From the NCBI GenBank assembly GCA_031761405.1, contig JASEVX010000085.1, positions 62,001-126,000 on the forward strand: DNA of 64,000 bases. The letters are read 5' to 3'. The notes under the pieces are model-generated. The model was not told where the DNA came from. It saw only the letters and a program-made list of their open reading frames with translations, and did no database searches. The position numbers and the translations under genes were made by a program. Positions within the stretch are counted from its first letter, which is position 1. Every line of letters begins with the position of its first letter. Shown one piece after another: positions 23,201 through 32,031 of this stretch. The stretch comes from Serripes groenlandicus (lineage: Eukaryota; Mollusca; Bivalvia; Cardiida; Cardiidae).

Positions 23201-26127
23201 GATTTTTTCATCCTACTGAACAATTTCTTAAGTTCAGTTAACTTATAATCCTGCTGTTTTATTTACCAAAAAAAGGGGAAAAGTATAAACAATATTCTTT
23301 TATATTCAAAGAAAAGCTAACTTGAACTTGAATAATATTAGTTTATAAATATGTTTTCTTTATACAAATTTAGATGCTTTTGCTGCAAAGGGATTGATGT
23401 TGTCGGAAAAGGGGATATTGCTTAATTTTTCCGATACTCTTTTTCTACTTTGTCAGATAATTCTATATTTGTTATTTGTCCCAAGTCAGCATTATTAAAG
23501 CCATACCACACGAAAACAGACTCTTTGAGGTTTTATTTTTCTTGGACAATAACTAGTTCTTATAAGAGCCTGTCACAGTTAACCCTTTCCCTCATACGAC
23601 AATTCTGCAGCAGACGACTTTGAACATATTTTGTCAAATAATGGAAAATCTCTATAATTGAATGGATAACCTATGACTAAAAGCGGAAAACATTGTGACA
23701 AAAGGAGAAATTGCACGTTTTGTGCAATTTCTTCTTTTGTTACTATGTTTTCAGAAAGCCGTCTGCTGCAGAGGCGTCAGAAAGCGTCTATATGAGGGAA
23801 AGGGTTAACAGGTATGAGATGGGGTTTTTTGTAAACAGTGTAGATCTAGATCAATCTTCGCATCTACAAAGATTGATCAAAATAAACACTGTTCGAATAT
23901 CACTTGCATAAGCTTGTTGGAAGCTTCAGTCAACTTGTGGCGATTCTGATAAGATTGAGCAGATATACAGATTAATCTGAACCTACACTTTTTACAAATA
24001 CCGTTTGCATGGATAGGCTCATACAGTCTGTTTTTTCAGAGGCTTCATGCATGCATATATACATGACTACATGTTAGTTTTCATATGTCTTAAACCATTC
24101 TAATTATAATCAGATCTAATCCTGCGCTGCTTAACCCTTTCCCTTATACAACACTTCTGCAGCAGACAACTTTAAACATATTTTGTCAAAAAATAGAAAA
24201 TCTCTATAATTGAATGGATAACCCATGACTAAAAGTGGAAAGAATTGTGGCAAAAGGAGAAATTGCTTGTTTTGAGCAATTTTTAGCTCTACTGGCCAAA
24301 GGCCAGAAGGGCTTATGTCGTGGCGATTTGTCCGTCGTGCGTGCGTGCGTCCATGCGTGCGTCCGTCTGTGCGTGCGTCCGTAAACAATTTCTTGTTAAC
24401 AAGATACAGTCTTCACTTTTGATTGTATCTCAACCAAACTTATACAGTAGTTAGATATCCATGAGAGCTCGGTTCCCTTCGAAAACCCTTGAAAACCCTT
24501 GAAATTGTTCAAATTGCTATAATTGAGCATGTGAACACAATAGAGGCTCTATTTACTATCTGATCTTCACCAAACTTAGATAGTAGTTAAATATTGATGA
24601 GAGCTTGGTTCCTTTTGAAAACCAGCCAGATCCGGCAAGACTAAATACAGCTTGTGAACACAAAAGAGCCTCCATTTACTATCTGATCTTCACCATACAT
24701 ACATGCTCTGGATTGAATATGAGCAAAGAACCATACCAGTAGAGCATAGGCCCTCATGGGTCTCTTGTCTGCTGTAGAGGCGTCAGAAAGCATCTATATG
24801 AGGGAAAGGGTTAACTTTTTTCCATGTATTGAAGCATTTTGATGCATCTGCAGCAGACGACTTTTGTTACAATATTTTGAAATTTTTGCAAAGATGTTTT
24901 TCAAAGTTGTCTGCTTTATGTTTGTTGTTTGTTGGAAAGGGTAAATGCAATAAGACTTGGTCCTTTTCAATAGTTGTTTTTAATTTAGAATTGATCTAAA
25001 GAAAAGAAGATAATCAAGGAAAGGGTAAACTATGTTGTTGTTAATATTTCCAGGGGGAACTAAGAACTCGAAGAAAAATTACGACATTCAAGATGAGATC
25101 ATATCCACTGCGGACAATGGCACTGGCACTGCTGGCATATCACAAACCGAACCTGTCAATACTCTTCGTAAGAGAAATAAGCCTAACAAGGATAGTTCTA
25201 GAACGCAAATGATTTCTGGTGTAGGAGATTCAAACGCAGGCTCAACCAGTCTTAAAGCTGGGTCTCATATTTTGAATGGTGATTCTTCTAGTCTATGCTC
25301 AAAGGGTTCCAGTCAAGCGAGTACGGTGTTAGATTCATCAAATAACCAGTCCGGGAAGCAGGCTGGTAAACTTGTGATAAAGAAAAGTGTGGAGAAAATT
25401 GAGTCCAAAGTAGGTTCTAACAAGACTTCTTCCAAAGTGCCAAAGGTAACAGATGGTGATGCAAATAAAATGGCTGACGGTGAAGATTGGTCACAGAATT
25501 TACAGGTTATATTAGAGTGGGCTTTGAGGCAACATCCTAAAGGTACTGAGCAAAGATGGGAAAAAATTGCTGATCATATACCTGGAAAAAATAAGGTAAA
25601 CAAACCCTGCCTTCATTTTATGGATTCATATTTTTGGTTCTTTTCTATCAAATAAACAATTGCACTTTCCTGATAAAATCTGGTCTAAAGCCATTTCCGG
25701 CCAAAATTTCCAAAAAATTACCCTTTTAGGTAGATTTGTATATAAAACAAAATATTTAAAAAAAAGAATCACATTTACAAAATCGTTTATATATATCGTG
25801 TAATTTATAATGCCAAAATTAATTTCATAGTCATTTACTTCATAGGCATCAGAATGTGTCCCAAAATGGAAGAGGGTTAAGCAATAATTGATTTGCTTGA
25901 AAGATGCAGGTCAAACTGTCTTAAGTATGACTTTAGTATGACTTTAGTACGACTTTAGTATGAATAATGAATCCAGAAGATGTGGCTTACGGAACTGTGA
26001 GATGGGTATAAAAGACTTCTATAACAAATAACAATAAATCTCTTTTTGATTTCAGGATGAGTGTATAGCCAGATTTAAGCATCTTGCGGATCTCGTCAAA
26101 CAGAAAAAACAGTCAACACAGTCATGA
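11055..26127 (+). CDS. DNAJC1: DNAJC1 (ER J-domain / two-SANT membrane protein), ten exons
   Basis: DNAJC1 (MTJ1/ERdj1) is an ER membrane co-chaperone whose lumenal J domain stimulates the Hsp70 BiP and whose cytosolic part carries SANT domains. Exons: 11055-11222, 12409-12510, 14080-14126, 15212-15383, 16401-16683, 17985-18136, 18877-18996, 20712-20775, 25054-25595, 26056-26127. Phases agree at every junction and give 573 residues, close to the human length of about 554. Order seen: signal peptide (about 1-29), J domain (about 46-110) with HPD at 75-77, GLPDWRQPVFYYR block at 114-126, one membrane helix (about 133-153), basic/coiled segment, SANT1 (about 309-350, FPGG...RWEKIA), Ser-rich linker, SANT2 (about 512-564, RWEKIADHIP then ECIARFKHL), and a Lys/Gln tail. 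The start ATG has A at -3 and G at +4. Introns are packed with MITEs and SINEs. The only oddity is a GC donor at intron 1. Identity rests on strong recall of the family plus the consistent exon structure. Confidence 0.96.
12409..12510 (+). CDS. DNAJC1: DNAJC1 exon 2 (J-domain core, HPD)
   Basis: 34 codons between TTATAG| and AAG|GTATTA. Encodes helix II (EIKKAYRKKT), the catalytic HPD loop needed to stimulate Hsp70 ATPase, and an acidic helix III start. The exon begins in phase 0. Confidence 0.95.
12567..12806 (+). mobile_element. TTAA MITE, DNAJC1 intron 2
   Basis: TTAACCCTTCCCTCATATAG to GTGAGGGAAATGGTTAA with the internal GAAATTGCTCAAAACTAGCA palindrome. Confidence 0.85.
12803..13036 (-). 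mobile_element. TTAA MITE sharing a TTAA with the previous copy
   Basis: TTAACCCATTCCCACATACA to ATGTGGTAAGTGATGGTTAA. The TTAA at 12803-12806 serves both elements. Confidence 0.8.
14080..14126 (+). CDS. DNAJC1: DNAJC1 exon 3 (end of J domain)
   Basis: 47 nt coding LVAVYEVLKDEGKRE plus two bases of a split Lys codon. Acceptor CAATGAAG|, donor AA|GTATGT. Matches the QLVAIYEVLKD block of vertebrate DNAJC1. Confidence 0.95.
14170..14375 (+). mobile_element. TTAA MITE, diverged, DNAJC1 intron 3
   Basis: TTAACCCTTTCCAACATACA with GCATCTGCAG, then TTGTCTGCAGCAG and GTATGGGAAATTAA. Confidence 0.65.
14480..14829. mobile_element. Degraded TTAA MITE
   Basis: GTGGGAAGGGGTTAA at the left. TCAGCAATTTCTCCTTTTGTC and TAGTCTGCTGCAT..GTGTGGGAAAGGGTTAA on the right half. 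Confidence 0.55.
14870..15099 (+). mobile_element. TTAA MITE, complete reference copy (230 bp)
   Basis: TTAACCCTTTCCCTCATATA to GTATGAGGGAAAGGGTTAA, with the central stem AGAAATTGCACAAAACGTGC/GATTTCTTC. Confidence 0.9.
15212..15383 (+). CDS. DNAJC1: DNAJC1 exon 4 (conserved lumenal block and membrane helix)
   Basis: 172 nt. Contains the near-invariant NGLPDWRQPVFYYRK segment, then a roughly 20-residue hydrophobic helix (ALILGLVITIGQYFVLW) that anchors the protein in the ER membrane. Acceptor TTTCTAG|, donor ATG|GTAAGT. Confidence 0.95.
15389..15582 (-). mobile_element. TTAA MITE next to the exon 4 donor
   Basis: AAACCCTTTCCCACATACAA starts six bases after the DNAJC1 exon 4 boundary, so its left end lies beside the GTAAGT donor. 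It ends GTGAGAAAGGGTTAA. Confidence 0.8.
15579..15760 (+). mobile_element. 3'-truncated TTAA MITE sharing TTAA with the previous copy
   Basis: TTAACCCTTTCCCTCATATA through ATAGAGATTTTCTATTTTTT, then lost. Confidence 0.8.
16250..16372 (+). repeat. Roughly 107-bp interspersed repeat, copy 1
   Basis: GAGACGATTCTTTTGAGTACC ... ATCATAGGGTTTG ... GATATTGTGGGGAAAGAGCTG ... TTATCTGGACCT. Here preceded by a hairpin GATGTGGGTACT/AGTACCCACATC (16255-16266, 16287-16298). Other copies at 23057-23165 and 53445-53552. Confidence 0.8.
16401..16683 (+). CDS. DNAJC1: DNAJC1 exon 5 (basic, coiled cytosolic segment)
   Basis: 283 nt. A Lys/Arg-rich start (SKMKREKRGGKN) is followed by the PRLTNLWPVTMTMWFISIPH block, corresponding to the LLPCKLGIWFCLTLKALPH region of the human protein, and then a charged probable coiled coil of Glu/Lys/Arg. 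Ends in phase 1 at ATAG|GTTTGA. Confidence 0.92.
17033..17245 (+). mobile_element. 3' end of the 26970-27736 element family
   Basis: TTAACCTTACCTCATAA, TACACATGTTCCTAGGAACA and AGATGAGCATTGGTGTTCGC match the right part of 26970-27736. Confidence 0.75.
17291..17495 (+). repeat. 50-bp tandem repeat, four units
   Basis: Unit starts GCCTGTCATGGCAGGGAGAC and includes GGGACCAGGTCTCGGTCATC (landmarks 17301, 17351, 17401, 17451). Open in several frames but without gene context. Confidence 0.9.
17527..17804 (+). mobile_element. Truncated TTAA MITE joined to a CAGGTGAG-type element end
   Basis: AACCCTTTCCCTCATATGAC to about 17680, then GAAGGGAAATCTTGTTAACAC ... CTCAGGTGAGGGATTCAGGG ... CCCTCTTGTTT. 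Confidence 0.65.
17985..18136 (+). CDS. DNAJC1: DNAJC1 exon 6
   Basis: 152 nt starting after ATTACAG|. It completes a split Glu codon and codes a charged linker with ETLYAHVKEADVTAVFYG. It ends AAG|GTACAT in phase 0. Confidence 0.9.
18291..18365 (+). mobile_element. TTAA MITE fragment
   Basis: ACCCACATATAGACACTTTT, GCAGCAGACTGCTTTCG and ACATTGTGGCAAA only. Confidence 0.6.
18488..18636. repeat. Palindromic foldback element
   Basis: Arms 18488-18520 and 18604-18636 (ATGTTGCATTAGTGATACAG / CTGTATCGCTTCTGCAACAT) are nearly perfect inverted repeats around an 83-bp centre, in DNAJC1 intron 6. Confidence 0.85.
18877..18996 (+). CDS. DNAJC1: DNAJC1 exon 7 (first SANT domain)
   Basis: 40 codons. 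GEWTDEDHVNLSKAFIKFPG and RWEKIAEMVGRP are a typical SANT/Myb-like three-helix unit with the tryptophans in place. Acceptor TTTCAG|, donor GAG|GTGAGT. Confidence 0.95.
19035..20128 (+). mobile_element. CAGGTGAG-type element with about 140-bp tandem units, split by a SINE
   Basis: Repeated AAAATCTTGTTAACACTC, TTGAAACTTTGTCAGAATG and ATCTAGGCCAAGTTCAAATA units; end CAGGTGAGTGATCTTGGGCC then CCCTCTTGTTTT. The SINE at 19181-19402 interrupts the first unit. Confidence 0.7.
19181..19402 (+). mobile_element. 5'-truncated SINE with 13-bp target duplication
   Basis: Lacks the tRNA head but keeps the body and the GTTAAACCCC(AAACAATCAATC) tail. Flanked by perfect TCATCTCCATCAA at 19168-19180 and 19403-19415. 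Inserted in an older repeat within DNAJC1 intron 7. Confidence 0.9.
20395..20665 (+). mobile_element. tRNA-derived SINE, second family, DNAJC1 intron 7
   Basis: The head has GTGGTAGAGCGTGG (A box) and GGTTTCGATCCCC (B box). The middle includes CTAACTGGCTGG and CCAGTAGTACTGGT, and the end is GTGATATAACTGAAAAATTG then GCGTTAAAC and (CAAT)n. A weak 8-bp repeat TCTTGTTT flanks it. Confidence 0.85.
20712..20775 (+). CDS. DNAJC1: DNAJC1 exon 8
   Basis: 64 nt. VTKKSKEMKG and LSSTVQ match the VTTKAKQLKD...LKSTVQ stretch after SANT1 in vertebrates. Donor CAGG|GTAAGT, phase 1. Acceptor TTATAAG|. Confidence 0.9.
20791..21390 (+). repeat. TTAA MITE with a 146-bp internal tandem amplification
   Basis: Units starting TGAAAACATAGTGACAAAAG at 20947, 21093 and 21239, almost identical, each including the GCACAAAACGTGCAATTTC hairpin. 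Outer MITE ends are diverged (TATCCCTTTCCCACATACAG at the left). Confidence 0.85.
21871..22480 (+). mobile_element. GCTCACCTG...CAGGTGAG element, near full length
   Basis: Start AGCTCACCTGTGCATGAAGTG then GAGCTATTGTGATCGC; end CTCAGGTGAGTGATCCAGGG then CATCATGGCCATC. No coding frame. DNAJC1 intron 8. Confidence 0.8.
22690..22919 (-). mobile_element. TTAA MITE, DNAJC1 intron 8
   Basis: CCCTTTCCCTCATACGACAA to ATGAGGGAAAGGGTTAA. The left TTAA is mutated. Confidence 0.85.
23057..23165 (+). repeat. Roughly 107-bp interspersed repeat, copy 2
   Basis: CTCAATGAGACAATTCTTTT ... AGGGTTTGGTTGGAT ... TTACCTGGACCT. Same orientation and same right end as copies 1 and 3. Confidence 0.8.
23579..23808 (-). 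mobile_element. TTAA MITE, complete (230 bp)
   Basis: TTAACCCTTTCCCTCATACG to ATGAGGGAAAGGGTTAA with the stem GAGAAATTGCACG/TGTGCAATTTCTTC. Confidence 0.9.
24131..24814 (-). mobile_element. TTAA MITE split by another element
   Basis: Left half 24131-24283, right end 24768-24814 (CTGCTGTAGAGGCGTCAG..GGGTTAA). About 30 bp of MITE are missing at the junction. Confidence 0.85.
24284..24767 (+). mobile_element. GCTCTACTGG-ended element nested in the MITE
   Basis: Start TAGCTCTACTGGCCAAAGGC then (GTGC)-rich GTCC repeats; end CCAGTAGAGCATAGGCCCTC then GGGTCTCTTGT. Inner units match 6590-7585 on the other strand (GAGAGCTCGGTTCC). Confidence 0.8.
24811..24945 (+). mobile_element. Short deleted TTAA MITE sharing TTAA
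   Basis: TTAACTTTTTTCCATGTATTG with GCATCTGCAGCAGACGAC, ending GTTGGAAAGGGTAAA. Confidence 0.65.
25054..25595 (+). CDS. DNAJC1: DNAJC1 exon 9 (Ser-rich linker and second SANT domain)
   Basis: 542 nt, the longest exon. A low-complexity Ser/Asn/Gly/Lys linker of about 140 residues precedes GEDWSQNLQVILEWALRQHP and RWEKIADHIPGKNK, the first part of SANT2. Acceptor TTTCCAG|, donor AAG|GTAAAC. Confidence 0.95.
26056..26127 (+). CDS. DNAJC1: DNAJC1 exon 10 (end of SANT2, stop)
   Basis: 24 codons: DECIARFKHLADLVKQKK then a short Gln/Ser/Thr tail and TGA. Matches the SKEDCIARYKLLVELVQKKK end of human DNAJC1. Acceptor GATTTCAG|. Confidence 0.95.
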   Translation, partial: DECIARFKHLADLVKQKKQSTQS

Positions 26128-26141
26128 CAGTCCAACCTGCT

Positions 26142-26266
26142 TTAACCCTTTACCACATAGAACACATCTTCAACATTAAGAGCAATTTCTCCTTTTGCCA
26201 TAATGTTTTTAAAAAGTAATCTGCTGAAGATACGTCAAGATGCGTCTATATGTAGGAAAGGTTTAA
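26142..26266 (+). mobile_element. Short TTAA MITE in the presumed DNAJC1 3' UTR
   Basis: TTAACCCTTTACCACATAGA begins 15 bp after the stop codon and ends GTAGGAAAGGTTTAA. It is a deletion derivative. Confidence 0.8.
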
Positions 26267-26482
26267 CCTCATACGACAATTCTGCAGCAGACGACTTTGA
26301 ACATATTTTGTCTAAAAATAGAAAATCTCTATAATTGAATGGATAACCTATGACTAAAACGGAAAACATTGTGGCAAAAGGAGAAATTGCTCTTTGAACA
26401 ATTTCTTCTTTTGTCACTATGTTTTCAAAAAGCCATCTGCTACAGAGGCGTCAGAAAGCGTCTATATGTGGGAAAGGGTTAA
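26263..26482 (-). mobile_element. TTAA MITE sharing TTAA with the 3' UTR copy
   Basis: TTAACCTCATACGACAATTC (the CCTTTC part of the end is lost) to GTGGGAAAGGGTTAA. Confidence 0.85.
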
Positions 26483-26569
26483 GACATTTAATTATACATT
26501 TAAATAATAGTCAGTATGACCTTTAAATTCTGTGGAGCAAACCATTTCTTCAAATTTTTAATATGTTTC

Positions 26570-26575
26570 AATAAA
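26570..26575 (+). terminator. Candidate DNAJC1 polyadenylation signal
   Basis: First AATAAA downstream of the DNAJC1 stop, about 440 bp beyond it and after two MITE copies. Use of this signal is inferred only. Confidence 0.4.
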
Positions 26576-26969
26576 ACGTGGAACATAGGATAATAATCAA
26601 TGTTAGATGTACGAGACATAATATTTGATGATTGATATCTGTTTAGGCTTTATTTAAGATATTTTACCTGGAACTCCTTTTTGCCTAGATATTTACGTAG
26701 TCTGATGCAGATTTTTTGTATGTGAGAATGTATCTAAAACAGTTATATATCTTGCTATTCACGATTGAGGCATCATTTACTAACACATTTGACAAAGATC
26801 TTCCTGCATAATTAACAGACTAGTCCTAGTCCATGTATTTTGTTACTAATCTATTTATTCTTAACGCAGGCTAATTTATAAAAAAAATGCCTACACTTTT
26901 TAAGTTTCATTGTGGCTTGTACCAATTGAAGGAATTTATTATGAGAAGGGTGTACATTGCCTTGATTTT

Positions 26970-27736
26970 TAGCTCGCCTATTCGAAGAAATAGGGGAGCT
27001 TATGTGATCACGTTGCTTGGCGTACGCGTTGCCAGCTTGGTCAAACCTTTGCGTGCAAGGCATTTTTTCAGACACTGTGTATGCTGTTGCTTTGAAACTT
27101 CATACACTTATTCAGGGTCATTGGATGACCTTGTATGCCAAGTCCCATAACTCTGGAATGGATTTTGACTGAATTGTGCCCCTTTTTGGACTTAGAATTT
27201 TGGTCAAACCTTCGTGTGCAGGGCTTTTTCTCAGACACTGTGTATGCTGTTGCTTTGAAACTTCACACACTTATTCAGGGTCAATATATTTCAAAGGCCC
27301 AAAAAGGCCTGTATGGACTTGGTTAACATTTACATGCAAGTATTGAAAAGGTGTATTATCTTGCAATAGGTTATACTGTGTGACTTTACCTAATGCTATA
27401 ACTGTTCTGAAGTAGGCCCTGATAGGCAAGCTATATTGGCCTCCGGCAACTGTTGTTAGAGCATCTATTTTTGTCGAAGTCCGGCTATTGTAATACCCTT
27501 GGCAGATCGGCGTTGTTGTCGTTTTCGCCTGCGTCATCACAAAGCTTTAATCTTACCTCATAACTCAAAAATCAATCAACATTTTCAATGAAACTTTGTA
27601 CACATGTTCCTAGGAACAATATGCATGTCTATACAACGTCACATAACTCTGGCTCGAATAATTATTCATTAATGCCCCTTTTTCCACTTGGACAGAACAG
27701 ATGAGCGTTGGCGTTCGCTCCGCGGCGCTCTTGTTC
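26970..27736 (+). mobile_element. GCTCGCC-type element
   Basis: AGCTCGCCTATTCGAAGAAA then two about 163-bp units (GGTCAAACCTTTGCGTGCAA at about 27041, related at 27203), the TACACATGTTCCTAGGAACA block, and end AGATGAGCGTTGGCGTTCGC then GCGCTCTTGTTC. Confidence 0.75.
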
Positions 27737-27960
27737 CAATTTTGTCTGCTGTGGAGAAGTTAATTGACTTCTGAATCATGGAAATGCTTGATGATAAATT
27801 AAGCGTTTATTCATAGATGTATTCTCCAACTTAGATCTGGTATCCATGTGTTGGAACAGTTGATATTTTGTATAGTAAAAAAGTGTTTTTGAAATATGTG
27901 TTCATTTTGTAGCCTTGAAAAAATAAATGCCAAACGACTTATGATATTGTGTGTGTTTTA

Positions 27961-28811
27961 AGCTCACCTGAGTCAGAGGCTCAGATTGAGTTATTGTGAC
28001 CGGTCTTTGTCTGTCGTCCGTCAACATGTTGCTTCATACGACATCTCCTCCTACATTGCTTGGCCAATTTGAATAAAGGTCTTTAAGCGGTCCAGTTTCA
28101 AAAAAAATAATTCAATGAGGAACTTTGGTTGCCATGGCAACGGAACGGAAAAACTTTAAAAACCTTCTTTTCGAAAACTACCGGCCAGATTTAAAAACTT
28201 CAGATTTGAAAATAGTTTGGCAAATTTGTTCCTTGGTTGACCCTCTACCAAGATCGTTCAAATTATTCTGAGTTGGAAAACATGGCTACCAGAGGGCGGA
28301 GCTTGTTTTCCTTGTATGTATAAATTGTGAATATTGTCCTTATATGTATAAATGGTAAAAATGTCCAAAAGTAAAGGTCCGGGTTGAAAATAATTTTGCA
28401 CAACTGTTTCTTGGGTGTCCCTATTTCAGGATTGTTCAAATTATTCTGATCCGTTGAAAAACATGTCCACCAGACGGCGGAGCTTGTTTTCCTTATATGT
28501 GTATAGTGAAAATTTAAAAAATCTTCTTGTCAAAAAGTCTAGACCAAATTGAAAAAGAAAATTGCACAGATGTTCCTTGGATGACCTTCTACCTAGATTT
28601 TTCAATTGATTCAAATCCGTTGATAAAAAAAAGGCTGCCAGGGGGTGAGCTTGATTTTCTTGTATGAATATTTAGTGAAAACTTGAAAACACTTCTCCAA
28701 AAGTATTGGCCTGATTTTGAAATAGCTTGGCACAAGTCTTCCTTGGGTTACCATTTACCAAGTTATATTAAATTAGGTGAGCCATCCAGGGCCATCATGG
28801 TCCTCTTGTTT
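27961..28811 (+). mobile_element. GCTCACCTG...AGGTGAGC element, near full length
   Basis: Start AGCTCACCTGAGTCAGAGGC; internal units with ACATGGCTACCAGAGGGCGG; end TTAGGTGAGCCATCCAGGGC then CATCATGGTCCTCTTGTTT. Confidence 0.8.
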
Positions 28812-29399
28812 AACTTTTCTTTTGTCACCTGATTAGGCAGGGCGACGCATAGGAATTATTTCCCCGTCGTCCAACTGTTTATTGTTTTCTAAACTGACTG
28901 AAGGGAAATCCGACCTTCAACGGCAACATTTTAATAAGCGAATACTTTTCTTGCATTTTGAATAGTTTTTCGCCATTTTTAAATTCTTAAGTACGACTCA
29001 ACTCGAAAACCTTCTCGCTCGGGGCAGATGATCTAACCACTTCTCCACCGAGGCTGTTTATACTAAAAGTACTTCGAAGAGTTGTGAAAGTGATTATAAA
29101 TGCAAAACGTGATGTATCCACATAGAACTATATTATTTGAGTCGCGTTTGGAGATTTGGCGTTTTTAACGACTCGCCGTAACGGGGTCATATAAAGGTAA
29201 ACTAAATGTGGGCTACATTTCTAGCAAAACATGAATCTATGACTAAACTGAATGCAGACGAACAATGAATGCTCCGTCGAATGCACTACGCAGATGCTCT
29301 TAGACTACAAATTCCTACACGCCGCGCATATATCGTCTATATATGTGGTAACTCTGTTTTGTTGCAACATGTAGCCTAGTAAACGGACCCAGTGTTGTT

Positions 29400-29990
29400 T
29401 GATTGATTTTAGTTTGAAGCCGTATTCAATTGTATTTCAATTGTATTTCAATAATATCACAGCGGCAAATTCATATAACATTTTTTTTCTCGGGCCTGAA
29501 ACCTTAACGACATTCTTCCAATGTAACTGGCTACTTTCCCACCTTTGGTAGAGTCCACCTGTCGAAGCCGATTGACGTAAGTCAGGATGATACGGCCGTG
29601 TCGTACATCGAGTTAAAGAAATGGACATTCTTAATGATACTTTTGCGACTAACTGATCACTTTCACTATGGCGTATGTAATACATGACTATAAACTAGAA
29701 ATAAACTCACACAGCGTGTTATTAACATTGTCATAGGCAAAGTGATCCATATGTCATGGCGATTTAGATATTTTAGATATATATATATATTGTATGGTGT
29801 TATACGCCGCATTCAACAGTATTTCATATCACGGCGTTTCCTTGGTAAATTACCTGCACAGCTGATACGCTAATACTGTCTTCAGCGTAGCTGTCGTGAT
29901 ATTATCACCGCTACCCTGAGAGTCAAAGAGGGAAGCAACTACTACCATACTTATACCGTTCCCACCTATAGTTGCTTTCTGACGCCTTTG
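29400..29990 (-). mobile_element. Two degraded SINE copies
   Basis: 29400-29600 has TTGATTGATTTTAGTTTGAA and ATATCACAGCGGC. 29795-29960 has TTATACGCCGCATTCAACAG and ATATCACGGCGTTTCC. Both are reversed and partial. A degraded TTAA MITE follows at about 29962-30140. Confidence 0.5.
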
Positions 29991-30640
29991 TAGCCGACAG
30001 CTATTAGAATCACTGATAAAAGGAGAATTTTCTCATAATGAGTTATTTCTCCTTGTGCCACAATGTTTTCAAATAGCATTCTTTCATTTGAAGAAGTAAT
30101 CCATAGTTTTGGCCAAGATGATTGCAAAGTCGTCTGCTCACGGTAAAGCGCATTTTCTAGCCTAGTACTGGTTCGTTTAACCAGGGATCATGAATAAGTA
30201 AACTTTCGATGGTACAACTGAAATAATGTTGAAAAAAGCGTTAATACAAACAAAACAATAACGCTTTAGTCTTAACTATAATCCAACTCAGTACCAAAGA
30301 CTGGTCTCCCGCTACTGGGACGAACTATTTCACCCGAACACCACCGAGGAGGTACGATTGAGTGAAACGTCATTCCAGGGTAACATTTACGATATTTGAA
30401 TCGCAAACGGGGAAAGGACTGCTCAGATCGTGTACTATTACATGTTTTAATTTCCCGATAACCGACTTCTGCTGTCTTATGCATCGTATGAGAAATATTG
30501 TGAAAAGCGGAAATTGTATAAAAACGAACACGTTTTGTTTTTCCTTCAAGATGTACACCACTCTATCAAAACAGACATCTAGTTTTCCAGATGTTACAGA
30601 TTTTCGCCTCAGATTTTGTTTTAAGCAGACAACTAAAATA

Positions 30641-30882
30641 TGAGAAAACCAACATTATGGACATTGCGTAATGTATCGACCCAGATCAGCCTGCGCATGC
30701 TAATCCGGGCCGACACATTCCGTCTCAGGGGGGATAGAGGTATACAGTGATGATTCCTGAAACAGAAAATCCACAGGAGGCAAAAAGTGTTTGTCCGGTT
30801 TAGCCTACACGGCATGCTTAGGCTGATCCAGTTCGACATTTTACGCAGCGTCCACAATGTTGGTTGTCTCGTGAGACGGCTC
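30641..30882. mobile_element. Long inverted-repeat element
   Basis: Left TGAGAAAACCAACATTATGG, right CCACAATGTTGGTTGTCTCG plus GTGAGA; inner arms GATCAGCCTGCGCATGC / GCATGCTTAGGCTGATC. Related sequence is embedded in 50151-50474. Confidence 0.8.
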
Positions 30883-31856
30883 ATATATTAGTTTCGATTA
30901 TTTATCCAAAAGAACAAAATAAAGTCACTCCGTATACTGCGACCATCTTGCACATTAACACAGTCAAAACTTAGCCGTAGACGTATGTGTAATGTTTGTT
31001 GTTATGTAAATCACAAAAGTGAATGGAGGAAATAAATAAGAGCAAACACGTGTGAGCTAGACTAGAGTTTATCTTAAGTGGGAAAAATAGAGACAGTGGC
31101 TAGCTGGTCAGTCGGCGGGCAATATGGTACAGTATGTTAGTAGATTATATTAACAAATAATAAGAAAACAACTCTCAGAATGTCTGTTAAATATCGATTA
31201 AAAAAATCTACAATATATGAATATATTATCTCCATGAATAGTGATACAGTTAATCATCATCATCAAACTATTATCATTAACGAGCCTGTCCATGGGGAAA
31301 TGTAGAAATAAAAGAGTTGTGAATGTGAACAGTGTAGACCCAGATCGGGTTGTGCCTCCATACAGTCTGATCACAATCTTCACTGTTCATTTAGGACATG
31401 GGACTTACTTAAGTGTATTAGTAGCTTATGTCAACTTGTGTTGTTATTATCAGTTTAGAAGTTGGACATACTGTTCTGAATCTACACTGTTCAGAAATGC
31501 TAACTTGTACTTGGACGGGATAATTTGTGTTTTTTTCCCTCAGATAAGAGTTCAATAGCAGACCGATTACAGAAACGAGTACGTGCCCGTTGTTCCGTGT
31601 ATTTATTCCACCCTGATGAAGGATGGCAGAGTGCAGTGGAAACTTGGGGAAAATGTTGTACCAAACTTGTCTTCTTTAGTTATTACGATAACGTTAACAT
31701 TCCTGTTATTGGTTAGTCAACTCTGAATACTAGTATCAATCCTATGTATTCTATTGCATGCTTATCAGTACTTTGATGATGCCAAATAGTGAATTATATC
31801 CTGTTAAGTTCACCGTTTAAAGCAGTGAGATTATCAAGTGCCACTCTTCAGTGTTC

Positions 31857-32031
31857 TTAAACCGTTTCCTCATACAGACGCTTTCTGACACATCTACAGC
31901 ATACGCCATTAGAACTATGTTCAACTCTTTTGGATAATTAATATTACATATTTATAGAGACTTTTCATATTTTTGCCCATATATGTTCAAAGTTGTCTGC
32001 TGTAAATCTGTTGCATGTGGGAAAGGGTTAA
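31857..32031 (+). mobile_element. TTAA MITE, internally deleted, in pseudogene intron
   Basis: TTAAACCGTTTCCTCATACA to GCATGTGGGAAAGGGTTAA. Confidence 0.75.
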
